From Henriciella marina (GTDB lineage Bacteria; Pseudomonadota; Alphaproteobacteria; Caulobacterales; Hyphomonadaceae): a stretch of 64,000 nucleotides of DNA. The notes beneath the pieces were generated by a model. It was not told the DNA's origin. It did not search any database and saw nothing but the letters and a program-made list of their open reading frames with translations. The translations under genes and the position numbers were made by a program. How positions within the stretch are numbered: position 1 is the first letter of the stretch; every line of letters begins with the position of its first letter. Positions 8,689-17,019 of the stretch are shown one piece after another. The DNA lies in NCBI RefSeq assembly GCF_027213945.1, contig NZ_JAPWGW010000001.1, forward strand, positions 620,001-684,000, read 5' to 3'.

Positions 8689-9309
8689 TCAGGCCTTCAT
8701 CATTCCGGCCGCCTTCAGCGTCTTGCCGGCGCGAAGGACGCGGGCAAGCATGTGCTCTGTCGAGCGATCGCCGCCATTGGAGTCCGGGTGGAACTTGCGG
8801 ATGTACTCGCTGTAGCGCACGCGGATCTCATTGGCGGTTGCGCCAGCTTCAAGATCAAGCTCAGCAAGCGCCTGCGCGGTAACGCCTTCGGACTGTTGCT
8901 CCTTGCGGCGCGCCTGACGGGCTTCGGCATTCTGTTCGAAGAATTCCTTGCCGCGCCAACGACGTGGATCGTGCGCCGCAGCGGCCTTGCCCTTGCCCAT
9001 CGGACCGGTGCCGAACTTCCAGGTCTTCTGGAAGCCGTGGCGGGCCATTTCGTTGAAGGCCTCCAGCTCGGCATCCGACATGCCTGCAAAGAAGTCATAG
9101 TTGCGGTTATACTCCCCCGCATGCTTCTGGCAGAACCAGTAGACACCTTCGAGGCCTCTCGGCTTCGGTGCGGGGTGATCGCCTGCCAGGTCGCAGTCGT
9201 CGCGATGACACTCTCGCGTCTCGACGGCTTTCTGGCGCTCTTGCTCCTCCTTCGGAGGCTTCACCCGTATATCGGTGAACTTGACGCGGTATGAAAATGC
9301 ATCTGCCAT
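8689..9309 (-). CDS. J-domain protein with N-terminal Cys/His cluster
   Basis: A 206-residue cytoplasmic protein. The C-terminal ~60 residues form a J-domain (GATANEIRVRYSEYIRKFHPDSN, with HPD at 174-176), which would stimulate a DnaK ATPase. The N-terminal part is not DnaJ-like: it has C34-x4-C39 and C60-x2-H63, followed by EYNRNYDFFAGM, a layout that could bind zinc. I recall this architecture as a conserved but uncharacterised alphaproteobacterial J-protein. It is 49 bases upstream of trmD on the same strand and divergent from bolA with only 29 bases between starts. The client is unknown. Confidence 0.88.
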   Translation of the reverse strand: MADAFSYRVKFTDIRVKPPKEEQERQKAVETRECHRDDCDLAGDHPAPKPRGLEGVYWFCQKHAGEYNRNYDFFAGMSDAELEAFNEMARHGFQKTWKFGTGPMGKGKAAAAHDPRRWRGKEFFEQNAEARQARRKEQQSEGVTAQALAELDLEAGATANEIRVRYSEYIRKFHPDSNGGDRSTEHMLARVLRAGKTLKAAGMMKA

Positions 9310-9338
9310 GGGTCAGGGAACATAGAGTGAAGAGTTTA

Positions 9339-9614
9339 ATGAGGCCAGAATTGACAAACAGATCAGAGCGGATTCGTGCGAGATTGACGCAGCTTTTTGC
9401 ACCTAGCGAGCTTAATGTCAGGGATGACAGCGCCATGCATGCCGGTCATGCGGGCGCGCGCCCCGAGGGTGAAACCCATTATAAGGTCGAAATTGTCTCA
9501 TCCGCATTTGACGGAAAGAGCCGGGTAGAGATGCAGCGGGCAGTGAATTCTGCGCTGAAGGATGAGTTCGATAGCGGGCTGCACGCGCTTTCTATCACGG
9601 CGCGGGCCGGTTGA
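9339..9614 (+). CDS. BolA family protein
   Basis: A 91-residue BolA-type protein, class II KH-like fold, which works with monothiol glutaredoxins in iron-sulfur cluster handling and in some bacteria regulates transcription. The core is HAGHAGARP..THYKVEIVSSAF followed by RVEMQRAVNSALKDEFDSGLHALSITA, with the conserved HALS/T region. The ATG at 9339 was chosen because homology begins soon after (RPELTNRSERIRARL). An upstream in-frame start would overlap the promoter of the divergent J-protein gene. Divergent BolA/J-protein pairs sharing one short promoter region hint at joint regulation. Confidence 0.92.
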   Translation: MRPELTNRSERIRARLTQLFAPSELNVRDDSAMHAGHAGARPEGETHYKVEIVSSAFDGKSRVEMQRAVNSALKDEFDSGLHALSITARAG

Positions 9615-9691
9615 GGCGGGCGGCGTTTGCGTCTTCCCGGTATTAAAATTGCAGATCGTTCAGGACCGGCACAGAAAGTGGTCTGAAGACG

Positions 9692-10075
9692 ATGTTCCTT
9701 GCAGTTGCGCCAAACCCTCACAAGAACGGAGCGCCGACGCGCATCGCCAAGCTTGCCAAGCGCGGCGGCCCGGTCTGGGCGATCGATGCCGAGGCGCTTC
9801 ACCGCAATCCCGAACTTCTCGCGCCTTTTGGTCGGAATGCGCCAACATGGATCAAGCTCGCCGACGCCATGTCGGTCGTCTTCGTGATGCTGGCCGTGAT
9901 GGGAAGTTTCATGATCGGCTGGTGGATGTTCCTGCCGGGTATGGCGCTCAGCCTCGCGCTTGGTGCTGTCGCGCGTTGGCTTGCGGCACATGTGGCGCGC
10001 AAGGCGGCGAAACAGTCCTACGAGGCGCTGCTGCGCCTGCATTCAATGCAGCTGATGTGGCTGATCTCGAACTAG
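9692..10075 (+). CDS. Small membrane protein, unknown
   Basis: A 127-residue protein with a soluble basic N-terminal half and two closely spaced hydrophobic segments at about residues 58-77 and 79-98 (VVFVMLAVMGSFMIGWWMFL and a following LALGAVARWLAA), then an amphipathic tail ending LMWLISN. This gives a hairpin in the inner membrane. No family is recognised. Its stop codon lies inside a direct repeat (10063-10080) that recurs beyond the next gene, so it probably once ended tail-to-tail with the gene now at 10929-11354. Confidence 0.7.
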   Translation: MFLAVAPNPHKNGAPTRIAKLAKRGGPVWAIDAEALHRNPELLAPFGRNAPTWIKLADAMSVVFVMLAVMGSFMIGWWMFLPGMALSLALGAVARWLAAHVARKAAKQSYEALLRLHSMQLMWLISN

Positions 10076-10080
10076 AGCCG
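10063..10080 (+). repeat. Left copy of direct repeat flanking an inserted lipoprotein gene
   Basis: GATCTCGAACTAGAGCCG is identical to 10920-10937, and the similarity continues for about 16 more bases with CGCGAA-ATC in common. This copy contains the stop codon of the membrane protein gene. The spacing between copies is 857 bases. Confidence 0.88.
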
Positions 10081-10180
10081 TTAGAGCGCGAAGATCCAAA
10101 GTTGAAATTCGTACAGTCTTGCTCGATGAGAGAGCAGGCGTGGATCGGGATATTCTAGAGGCCATTTTCGAGGGTGACGG

Positions 10181-10903
10181 ATGACGGGGAAGCTAAAAGC
10201 CTTCGTGGCGCTTTTTTCGGCATGGGCAATGGTCGCTTGCGGCAAGGCTGTAACAGATACCGAGCCCTATTCTGTCGAACGCGATGGAGCGGGTGAAGTC
10301 CTGCATACGGACTTATTCGCAGACCCGGAGATTTGCTTTCACGAATTCGAGCTCGAGAGCGCCAGTATTCGCAGTGCAGATTTCCCTCTATTTGATCTGA
10401 AGTTTAAAGGGCAATTCTGCGCGTGGCGTGAGTCGGGCTTAACGACATTTAAAAGTCTCCGCGGGGAGCGTTGCGGAACTCATCTGGCTCCGAGAATAGC
10501 TGGTGCGCACTTGGAGCGATCTTTCGCTGGAGATGTGAAACACCTATTCGCGAACTGTACACTCGGATTGACGGTAAAGGCTGAAACAGGGCCCAGCCTC
10601 GTTTTCGACTTGGAGAGTATCTACGCAGACAGCGAAATGGGCTTAGTCATTGTGAAAGGTTGGAAGCTTAAGAGGCCCGAGACTTTGACGCTCAAAGACC
10701 CCGCTACAAGCATGGTGCTCAAAGATCTCCAAAGACGCAGCGGATTTCCAGTAACCGCAGCGTTGCAAGAGAATGTCGACGTCATACACTTCTTCGTCGA
10801 CTTAGCGGCGCCAATCCATCGTGACGAAATGTGCAGCCTTCTTCACGAAACGCTGAAACCGCATTTCGATGAAGCTATGGAGACCTGTGAGCCGCAGTAT
10901 TGA
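10181..10903 (+). CDS. Predicted lipoprotein, unknown
   Basis: A 240-residue protein with a lipoprotein signal: a hydrophobic stretch ending MVAC with the lipidation cysteine at residue 20, followed by GKAV. The mature part has several cysteines (for example EICFHEF, QFCAWRES, GERCGTH, ANCTLGL, DEMCSLL, METCEPQY) that may form disulfides in the periplasm. No family is recognised. Base composition is visibly poorer in GC than the surrounding genes. It lies wholly between two copies of an 18-base direct repeat, so it looks like an insertion into an older convergent gene junction. Confidence 0.72.
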   Translation: MTGKLKAFVALFSAWAMVACGKAVTDTEPYSVERDGAGEVLHTDLFADPEICFHEFELESASIRSADFPLFDLKFKGQFCAWRESGLTTFKSLRGERCGTHLAPRIAGAHLERSFAGDVKHLFANCTLGLTVKAETGPSLVFDLESIYADSEMGLVIVKGWKLKRPETLTLKDPATSMVLKDLQRRSGFPVTAALQENVDVIHFFVDLAAPIHRDEMCSLLHETLKPHFDEAMETCEPQY

Positions 10904-10919
10904 GCCAGCCCTAAAAGGG

Positions 10920-10937
10920 GATCTCGAACTAGAGCCG
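10920..10937 (+). repeat. Right copy of direct repeat flanking the lipoprotein gene
   Basis: Identical 18 bases to 10063-10080. This copy holds the stop codon of the minus-strand gene at 10929-11354. In the presumed ancestral junction one CTAG would have served as stop for both converging genes. Confidence 0.88.
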
Positions 10938-11354
10938 CTGCACCGCGAAAATCATCGCAATCAGAATTGCCAGCATGAAGACGAGGGTCAGGCCGACCGC
11001 AATGACGCGGCGGGCCTGTCTTCGGTCCCTGACGCGGCCTTCGGTCGAGCGTCTCGAGAGGATGAGGCGGTTGGAGATGAAGCCGATCGCGGCGATGACT
11101 GCAAAAAGCGCCGACATGTAATAGGTGATGAGCGCTGCGAGGGCTGCGGCAAGCAGAAGAACCACAGCGATTTGCGCCGATGCTGTCCGCAATAACGCCC
11201 TGATATGCGTATCGGCGCGCGCTGGGTCGAGCTTGTCATAGGAGGTGTTGGGAGAGGCGATCGCTGCGATCCAGGCGCCGCCCGCGCCGAGGCCATACAT
11301 GTAGATCACGACTGCGCGCATAAGCTCATGATATTCGATTGGCAGGCGCAGCAT
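10929..11354 (-). CDS. Four-helix inner-membrane protein, unknown
   Basis: A 141-residue protein with hydrophobic segments near residues 14-32 (VVIYMYGLGAGGAWIAAIA), 60-78, 80-96 and 117-138, and a basic loop (RRSTEGRVRDRRQARR) between the third and fourth that should face the cytoplasm. No family is recognised. It starts 7 bases after the ruvB stop, so it is probably the last gene of the ruvC-ruvA-ruvB operon. In many alphaproteobacteria this position is held by ybgC or tol genes, which are absent here. Confidence 0.75.
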   Translation of the reverse strand: MLRLPIEYHELMRAVVIYMYGLGAGGAWIAAIASPNTSYDKLDPARADTHIRALLRTASAQIAVVLLLAAALAALITYYMSALFAVIAAIGFISNRLILSRRSTEGRVRDRRQARRVIAVGLTLVFMLAILIAMIFAVQRL

Positions 11355-11360
11355 GGCGGC

Positions 11361-12392
11361 TCAATCTCCGTTGAAGAGACCGCTTTGCTGGCCGCTGGCC
11401 GGAGGCGACAGGCCGAGCCGTTCATAGGCAAGCGGAGCGGCGATACGGCCGCGCGGGGTGCGGGCGATATAGCCCTTTTGCATCAGGAACGGTTCGATCA
11501 TGTCCTCGACGGCGTCGCGGGCCTCTGACAGGGCAGCGGCCAGCGTGTCTGCGCCGACGGGCCCGCCTGCATAAGTGCGCACCAGGGCTTCAAGATAGCG
11601 CCGGTCGAGTGCGTCGAGCCCGTCCTGATCTATCTCAAGGCGCGAAAGCGCGCGGGAGGCGGCAGCCTTGTCAATGGACGCCCCTTCGGCTTCGGCAAAA
11701 TCGCGCACACGACGTAGTAGCCGTATCGCGATACGCGGCGTGCCGCGGGCGCGGGTCGCAATTTCCAGCGCGCCGTCTTCTGTAATGTTCGCCGACAGTT
11801 TGCGCGCCGCCGCCATGATGATGCGGGAAAGATGCTCCGGGCTATAGAAGTCGAGGCGCATCGGAATGCCGAAGCGGTCTCGGAGCGGATTTGCGAGGAG
11901 GCCGGCCCGGGTGGTCGCGCCAACAAGGGTGAAGGGCGCAAGATCGAGCCGGACAGAGCGCGCCGAAGGCCCTTCGCCAATCACGATGTCGAGGGCGTAG
12001 TCCTCCATGGCCGGGTAGAGGATCTCTTCCACGGCGGGCGGCAGACGGTGAATCTCGTCGATGAAGAGAACATCATTGGCTTCGAGATTGGTCAGGATCG
12101 CCGCGAGATCGCCAGCCTTGGCGATGACCGGGCCCGACGTGGATCTGAAACCCACACCCAGCTCTTTCGAAACGATCTGCGCGAGCGTCGTCTTGCCGAG
12201 CCCGGGCGGGCCGAAGAGCAGGACATGGTCAAGCGCTTCGCCGCGCGCCTTGGCGGCATCGACATAGACTTTCAGATTCGACTTGATGGCGTCCTGGCCG
12301 ACATAGTCATCGAAGGACTGCGGGCGGAGCGCCCGGTCCAGCGCTTCGCCGGACTGGCGCTCAGGATCAGTGAGGCTTCCATCCCGGCTCAT
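11361..12392 (-). CDS. ruvB: Holliday junction branch-migration helicase RuvB
   Basis: Hexameric AAA+ motor that, with RuvA, drives branch migration of Holliday junctions. The 343-residue length is normal. Walker A is [12 protein letters not shown], Walker B is [11 protein letters not shown], sensor 1 is [19 protein letters not shown], and the C-terminal winged-helix part ends with [13 protein letters not shown]. Its start overlaps the ruvA stop by 4 bases, so translation is coupled. Third gene of the ruvC-A-B operon. Confidence 0.98.
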   Translation of the reverse strand: MSRDGSLTDPERQSGEALDRALRPQSFDDYVGQDAIKSNLKVYVDAAKARGEALDHVLLFGPPGLGKTTLAQIVSKELGVGFRSTSGPVIAKAGDLAAILTNLEANDVLFIDEIHRLPPAVEEILYPAMEDYALDIVIGEGPSARSVRLDLAPFTLVGATTRAGLLANPLRDRFGIPMRLDFYSPEHLSRIIMAAARKLSANITEDGALEIATRARGTPRIAIRLLRRVRDFAEAEGASIDKAAASRALSRLEIDQDGLDALDRRYLEALVRTYAGGPVGADTLAAALSEARDAVEDMIEPFLMQKGYIARTPRGRIAAPLAYERLGLSPPASGQQSGLFNGD

Positions 12393-13015
12393 GAGGGCGC
12401 AAGCTCTTTCAGGCCGGCACGAATGAGGGCGGAGGTGTCAGCCTCAGGATTATTTCTGGACGCAGCCAGCACGGCCTTCGACGCATCAGCCTGTGCGTAG
12501 CCAAGATTGACCAGCGCGGAGACCGCTTCGCTGCGGCTGCCTGCGGCCGCGGGTGCCTGAGTCTCAGTTTCTTTCATGGATGTATGCGGCGCGAACGCGC
12601 CAAACCGGCCCATGGGTGGGGGCTTGCCGGACAGCTCGCCGATGATGCGTTCAGCCAGTTTCTTGCCGACGCCCTTGGCGCGCGAGATGGTCGCGGCATC
12701 ACTTATAGCAAGCGCGTCCATGAGTTCTGCGGGCGAGACAGCATCCATGATGGCCATGGCCGACTTGCCAGCGACGCCTGGTACATCCTGCAGGCGCACG
12801 AACCAGGCGCGGGCTTCATCGCTTTCAAACGCAAACAGGGTGATTGAACTTTCCGTCACCCGGGTCTCAATGTGCAACTCAGCCTTGTCGCCCGGAGACA
12901 AGCGTGAGAGCAGCCGAGCGCCAGCAAGCGCAACATAGCCGACGCCGCCAATGTCGATCATGACACTGTCAGTCCCGACCGTCGCGATCTCTCCCCTCAG
13001 CCTACCAATGATCAT
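12389..13015 (-). CDS. ruvA: Holliday junction-binding protein RuvA
   Basis: Tetrameric DNA-binding protein that loads RuvB on Holliday junctions. The 208-residue protein opens [11 protein letters not shown], the standard OB-fold start, and has two helix-hairpin-helix motifs ([16 protein letters not shown] and [16 protein letters not shown]). The C-terminal domain III ([21 protein letters not shown]) binds RuvB. It overlaps both neighbours by 4 bases (ATGA). Confidence 0.97.
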   Translation of the reverse strand: MIIGRLRGEIATVGTDSVMIDIGGVGYVALAGARLLSRLSPGDKAELHIETRVTESSITLFAFESDEARAWFVRLQDVPGVAGKSAMAIMDAVSPAELMDALAISDAATISRAKGVGKKLAERIIGELSGKPPPMGRFGAFAPHTSMKETETQAPAAAGSRSEAVSALVNLGYAQADASKAVLAASRNNPEADTSALIRAGLKELAPS

Positions 13016-13524
13016 GCGGCCCCCCTTGCGCGCAGCTGGGTTGGCATTCGTGCATGATGGGCGGTGCAGATGGCGCAGGCGAGCGCGTCGGCCGCATCAG
13101 ATGGCAATTTGCCAACCTTGGGCAGTAGCCGTGCGACCATGAAGCCGACCTGGTTTTTATCTGCGGCGCCTGTACCGACGACGGCAAGCTTGATCGTGCG
13201 CGGCGAAAATTCAAAAACATCCAGACCGGCACTATGAAGTGCGGCCATTGCCACGCCGCGCGCCTGACCAAGCTTCAGCGCAGAGCGCGGGTTCGCATTG
13301 ACCAGTGTTTCCTCTACGCCGCCGATTTGCGGCAGGTATTCCGCTGTCAGGAGACCTATCGCTTCAAAGATACCGCCAAGGCGGGCCGCGAGGCTTAAGC
13401 CGGGATCGATGCGGATAACGCCATGGGCGATGTGGCTGAGCCGGGAGCCTGTCTGTTCGATCACGCCCCAGCCGGTATGACGAAGGCCGGGATCGATACC
13501 GAGGATGCGAAGGGTTTCGGACAT
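13012..13524 (-). CDS. ruvC: Crossover junction endodeoxyribonuclease RuvC
   Basis: Resolves Holliday junctions by paired nicks. The start at 13524 gives MSETLRILGIDPGLRHTGWG, placing the first catalytic aspartate at residue 11 as in the family; an upstream in-frame start adds 23 residues of low-complexity sequence. Other acidic active-site residues are in GVEETLVNANPRSALKLG and in DAADALACAICTAHH. At 170 residues the size is normal. First gene of the ruv operon; no LexA box was identified with confidence upstream. Confidence 0.96.
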   Translation of the reverse strand: MSETLRILGIDPGLRHTGWGVIEQTGSRLSHIAHGVIRIDPGLSLAARLGGIFEAIGLLTAEYLPQIGGVEETLVNANPRSALKLGQARGVAMAALHSAGLDVFEFSPRTIKLAVVGTGAADKNQVGFMVARLLPKVGKLPSDAADALACAICTAHHARMPTQLRARGAA

Positions 13525-13617
13525 AGAAGGCGAAAAACCACTATTCGGGTTAACAGGCTCTTCCTGTTTTCCTGATTTGTTCCGCCCCGGCAAGGGAGAG
13601 TTTATGTTCGCCTGCTA

Positions 13618-14328
13618 TCAGGCGAAGATAAATTCTGGCGTTGTCACGCCCGGCGCAAAGACGCCTGCGGTCAGTCGTCCGCCATAGACCGCGCCTGTAT
13701 CGAGATTGAAACGGCAGGGCGGATCGCCTGCGAGTTCTGGTGACGCATCGTCGGTTGGGGTGTGCCCATGGATAACTGTCCAGCCATCAAGCGGGCTGCC
13801 TTCCCATTGGTCCGGTTCGAAAAAGCGCTGCGAGCGCGTCCACATATGGGTTTGCGCGCCGCAATGGGGAAAGCTGGATGGGTCGACGCCGCCATGCACG
13901 AAAACGAGGTGACGATCCTCTTCCAGATGGAGCGTCGGCAGACTACGGACCCATTCAATGTCGTCTTCGGGTGGCATGTCAGTGCCGCGGCGCATATAGC
14001 TATGTAGCGTCGCGTCACCGCCATTGCTGAGCCAGTGAAGACGCGAGTCGCCATGTCTTTCGTCAGCGGCATCCAGCATCATCTGCTCATGATTGCCGCG
14101 CAGATTGACGACGATGATGTTGGTTCGCGTTTCAAGGTCTCGCAGCAATTCGATGACGCCTGCGCTGTCCGGGCCGCGATCGACATAGTCGCCGAGATGG
14201 ATGAGTTTGAGCCAGCGGTCTGAATGCCATTCCAGGTGATGCGCCACGATCTTTTCATGCAGCGCTTCAAGCCGGGCCAGCTCGCCATGAACGTCGCCTA
14301 TTGCATAGATTACAGCCTGATCGACCAA
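13618..14328 (-). CDS. PPP-family metallophosphatase (serine/threonine phosphatase type)
   Basis: A calcineurin-like phosphoesterase of the PPP/PrpE-ApaH type, with the full two-metal motif set: GDVHG, GDYVDRG, GNHE, a VFVHGG strand and a VIHGHTP histidine. Substrates in this group range from phosphoproteins to Ap4A, and sequence alone does not decide. The start is uncertain. A GTG at 14445 would overlap pabC by 43 bases and has no ribosome binding site. A TTG at 14328 follows GCGAGG at good spacing and lies just before the first strand (VIYAIGDVHG), so it is preferred. It lies downstream of pabC on the same strand. Confidence 0.85.
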   Translation of the reverse strand: MVDQAVIYAIGDVHGELARLEALHEKIVAHHLEWHSDRWLKLIHLGDYVDRGPDSAGVIELLRDLETRTNIIVVNLRGNHEQMMLDAADERHGDSRLHWLSNGGDATLHSYMRRGTDMPPEDDIEWVRSLPTLHLEEDRHLVFVHGGVDPSSFPHCGAQTHMWTRSQRFFEPDQWEGSPLDGWTVIHGHTPTDDASPELAGDPPCRFNLDTGAVYGGRLTAGVFAPGVTTPEFIFA

Positions 14329-14402
14329 TGGGTACCTCGCCGGTTCCAGTGTCTGCGCCTCTGCTATCAACGTCCTGCCTCCGGATAAGTTGAGGACATT
14401 CT

Positions 14403-15170
14403 TCAGGTGCGGGTATCCAAACTTGCGACAAGTCTGAGCCCCCACAGGCTGTTCGTTGCAAAAATCCGGCCATTCGGAAGGGTAAGTTCTTCGGAGTCGA
14501 TGGGGCGCTCCAGACAGGGCGTTCCGCGCTCCTCAAGCTTCGCCATCACCCGGCCACGCATATATCCAGGGCGGACCCCTTCAGAGGGTGGAGGTGTGAC
14601 CCAGCTCCCACCTGGCTGGGTGATAAAAAGATTGGCCATGGCAAAGCAAGCAGGACGCCCCTGCATGTTCAGAAGCAGGGCTTCGTCAGCGCCAGCGGCT
14701 TCGGCCTCGCGGCGTGCAGCGAGACTGTCGGCATAATTTGTCGGCTTGATCTGGCTGACAGGGGAGGTCTCATTGCGCCGGATCGAAGAGATGATCGCTG
14801 AAAGCGGCGCATAAGGCCGTGACTGCATAGTCGGGAAAAGGCTGATCACGGTCAGCGGCTGGGCCTCTCCGGCATCGGCGCCCCGTCCGCCGGCCCCGCG
14901 GCTCAGCGTGATACGAAGGGATGCGCTGCTTCCTGCGACGCTCGCCGCTTCACCCAGTGCAGCGAGAAGGATTTCATCGTCTGGATAGCCCGAGATGGAT
15001 AGCGTTTTTGCGGAGCGGCGGAGCAAGGCGATATGCTCGCTGGCGCCTTCAATCTCTCCGTCGGTCACGCACAGGGTTTCAAAGCATCCGTCGCCAAGCA
15101 GGAAGCTGCGGTCGCGAACCGATACGGCAGGCTTGGTCTGACGCTCTGCTCCAAGAAATGCGATATCCAT
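14403..15170 (-). CDS. pabC: Class IV aminotransferase, probable aminodeoxychorismate lyase
   Basis: PLP enzyme that releases pyruvate from 4-amino-4-deoxychorismate to give p-aminobenzoate for folate. The 255-residue fold-type IV protein has the PLP lysine in QIKPTNYADSL at residue 142 and the DEALLLN strand that follows. The opening SVRDRSFLLGDGCFET is the family start region. It begins 3 bases after pabB, and this pairing is the main reason to prefer PabC over a branched-chain or D-amino-acid aminotransferase, which share the fold. Confidence 0.87.
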   Translation of the reverse strand: MDIAFLGAERQTKPAVSVRDRSFLLGDGCFETLCVTDGEIEGASEHIALLRRSAKTLSISGYPDDEILLAALGEAASVAGSSASLRITLSRGAGGRGADAGEAQPLTVISLFPTMQSRPYAPLSAIISSIRRNETSPVSQIKPTNYADSLAARREAEAAGADEALLLNMQGRPACFAMANLFITQPGGSWVTPPPSEGVRPGYMRGRVMAKLEERGTPCLERPIDSEELTLPNGRIFATNSLWGLRLVASLDTRT

Positions 15171-15173
15171 ACG

Positions 15174-16535
15174 CTACTCCCCCTCAAGCGCAGCCCGGAT
15201 GGCGCGGGCCTTGTCGAGTGTTTCAGTGTACTCTTCCGAGGGGACGGAGTCCGCGACGATTCCACCCCCTGATCGAAAATGCCCCCGCCAGCCGCCATCG
15301 TTTTCTTCTTCGAAGGCGACTGTGCGTATCAGGATAGAGGAATCCATGGCGCCGTCCGGACTGATCCAGGCGAGCGACCCGCAATAAGGGCCGCGCGCTT
15401 CATCCTCGAGCTTTTCGATAATCTGCATTGCCCGGATCTTGGGCGCGCCTGTGACCGACCCGCCGGGAAACGCGGCCTTTATGACGTCGAAAGCATCCCG
15501 CCCTGGCGCGAGCGTCGCTTCAATCGTGGAGACAAGATGGTGGACATTGGCATAGGTCTCGAGTGCCTGGAGCTTCGGCACACGGACACTGCCAGGCGTC
15601 GATATACGCGAAAGATCGTTCCGCATGAGGTCGACGATCATCAGATTCTCGGCGAGATCTTTTTCCGAGGAGAGAAGCTCATTGGCGAGGGCGCGGTCTT
15701 CTTCCTCGGTGGTGCCGCGCGGGCGCGTGCCTTTAATGGGCTGCGTGATGGCTTTGAGGGCGCCGTGAGGTTGGACGCCGATCTGCAGGAAGCGTTCCGG
15801 GGAGTTCGAGGCCAGCGCCAGACCGGGCAGGCGGAAATAGGCTGAAAACGGCGCGCGGCTCGACCTGGCAAGGCGGCGCGTGAGGTCAAACGGGTGGGCG
15901 CCCATGTTGAGTTCAAAATCGAAACGCTGGGAGATGTTGGACTGGAAGCAGTCACCGGCATGGACGTAGTCCACCGTGCGGGCGAGACGGGCTTCATAGT
16001 CTGCACGCGGCAGGCGCGCCGTTACCGCTGATGCCAAGGAGACATGGAGGTCGGTCTTTGGTTCACCAATTAGACCTAGGAGTTTTGGCTCAGTACTCTC
16101 GTTCCAGCGCCAGAAGAAATGCTCGGCGCGCTCAGTTTCGTGATCGAAAGCGATGAGTTCATTATAAAGACCAAGGGCAATGTCAGGCCATGCGCCGCGC
16201 TCAGCGCCTTCGCCCAGCTTGGGAAGCAATGCGCGGCCATATTCATATGAAAAGAGCCCGGCCCAGCCACCGCAAAAAGGCGGCGCGTCATCCGGTCGCT
16301 TGAATGGCAGCGCGGCCATGCCGCTTCTCGCGACATCAAGATCGCGGGGTCCGTCGGCGGCCGTCACATGCAGCGTGCGCATCGGGTTGGCGCAGATATA
16401 GCTCCACTTTCCACTGCCGCCATTCAGCAGGAGCGCGAAGGGCGTGTCTTTAAGAGGCGCGAACGCCTCGACAGGGTCGCACCAGCCAAGCGGCGTCCGG
16501 GTAAGGAGGCGTTCAGGCTGGCTGGAATTAGTCAT
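15174..16535 (-). CDS. pabB: Aminodeoxychorismate synthase component I
   Basis: Chorismate-binding enzyme that aminates chorismate to aminodeoxychorismate in p-aminobenzoate synthesis, using ammonia from PabA. The 453-residue length fits PabB without a fused glutaminase. Chorismate-site motifs are PIKGTRPRGTTEEED, DLMRNDLSRI and FPGGSVTGAPKIRAM. A lysine in the PIKGT motif is the PabB hallmark that separates it from TrpE (alanine there). Start ATG at 16535. Forms a two-gene unit with pabC. Confidence 0.93.
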   Translation of the reverse strand: MTNSSQPERLLTRTPLGWCDPVEAFAPLKDTPFALLLNGGSGKWSYICANPMRTLHVTAADGPRDLDVARSGMAALPFKRPDDAPPFCGGWAGLFSYEYGRALLPKLGEGAERGAWPDIALGLYNELIAFDHETERAEHFFWRWNESTEPKLLGLIGEPKTDLHVSLASAVTARLPRADYEARLARTVDYVHAGDCFQSNISQRFDFELNMGAHPFDLTRRLARSSRAPFSAYFRLPGLALASNSPERFLQIGVQPHGALKAITQPIKGTRPRGTTEEEDRALANELLSSEKDLAENLMIVDLMRNDLSRISTPGSVRVPKLQALETYANVHHLVSTIEATLAPGRDAFDVIKAAFPGGSVTGAPKIRAMQIIEKLEDEARGPYCGSLAWISPDGAMDSSILIRTVAFEEENDGGWRGHFRSGGGIVADSVPSEEYTETLDKARAIRAALEGE

Positions 16536-16605
16536 TTTCTAGCAAATTCGCCCTAGCGGTGGGGGACTGGGGCGCAACACCGCCCCTTGTTCAAGGGGAC
16601 CATAT

Positions 16606-17019
16606 ATGAAGAGAGCATTCGTTTGCATCGCTTTTGCTGCCGCAGGTGCGCCAGCGATCGCGCAGGACATCACGGGCGTCTGGAGTACAGGCACAAACGG
16701 TGCCGAAGTCGAGATTGCACCCTGCGGCGCGGCCATGTGCGGCACCCTGCTGACCTCGAACGCGATCAAGGCGTCGGCAGAAGCCAAAGACGTCGAAAAC
16801 AATGATCGCGCTTTGCGGGACCGTCCGCTGAAAGGCATCACCATGCTGACCGGGTTTTCCGGCGGGCCGGAGCGATGGAGCGGCGGTAAGCTCTATAATC
16901 CCGCAGACGGCAAAACCTATTCGGGCACGATCAAGCTGACATCCGCCAATGAGCTGGAGCTTCAGGGCTGCGTGATCCGCCCACTTTGCAAGACGACAGT
17001 CTGGACGCGCATCCGCTAG
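16606..17019 (+). CDS. DUF2147 family secreted protein
   Basis: A 137-residue exported protein with a signal peptide (MKRAFVCIAFAAAGAPAIAQ). The mature part shows the DUF2147 pattern: an early GVW, an EIAPCGAAMCGTL cysteine pair, a GG.LYNPADGKTYSG strand and a closing LQGCVI..LCKTTVWTRI. Members are small periplasmic beta-barrel-like proteins of unknown function. The gene is divergent from pabB with a 70-base shared upstream region and ends tail-to-tail with the next gene, sharing a CTAG. Confidence 0.87.
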   Translation: MKRAFVCIAFAAAGAPAIAQDITGVWSTGTNGAEVEIAPCGAAMCGTLLTSNAIKASAEAKDVENNDRALRDRPLKGITMLTGFSGGPERWSGGKLYNPADGKTYSGTIKLTSANELELQGCVIRPLCKTTVWTRIR

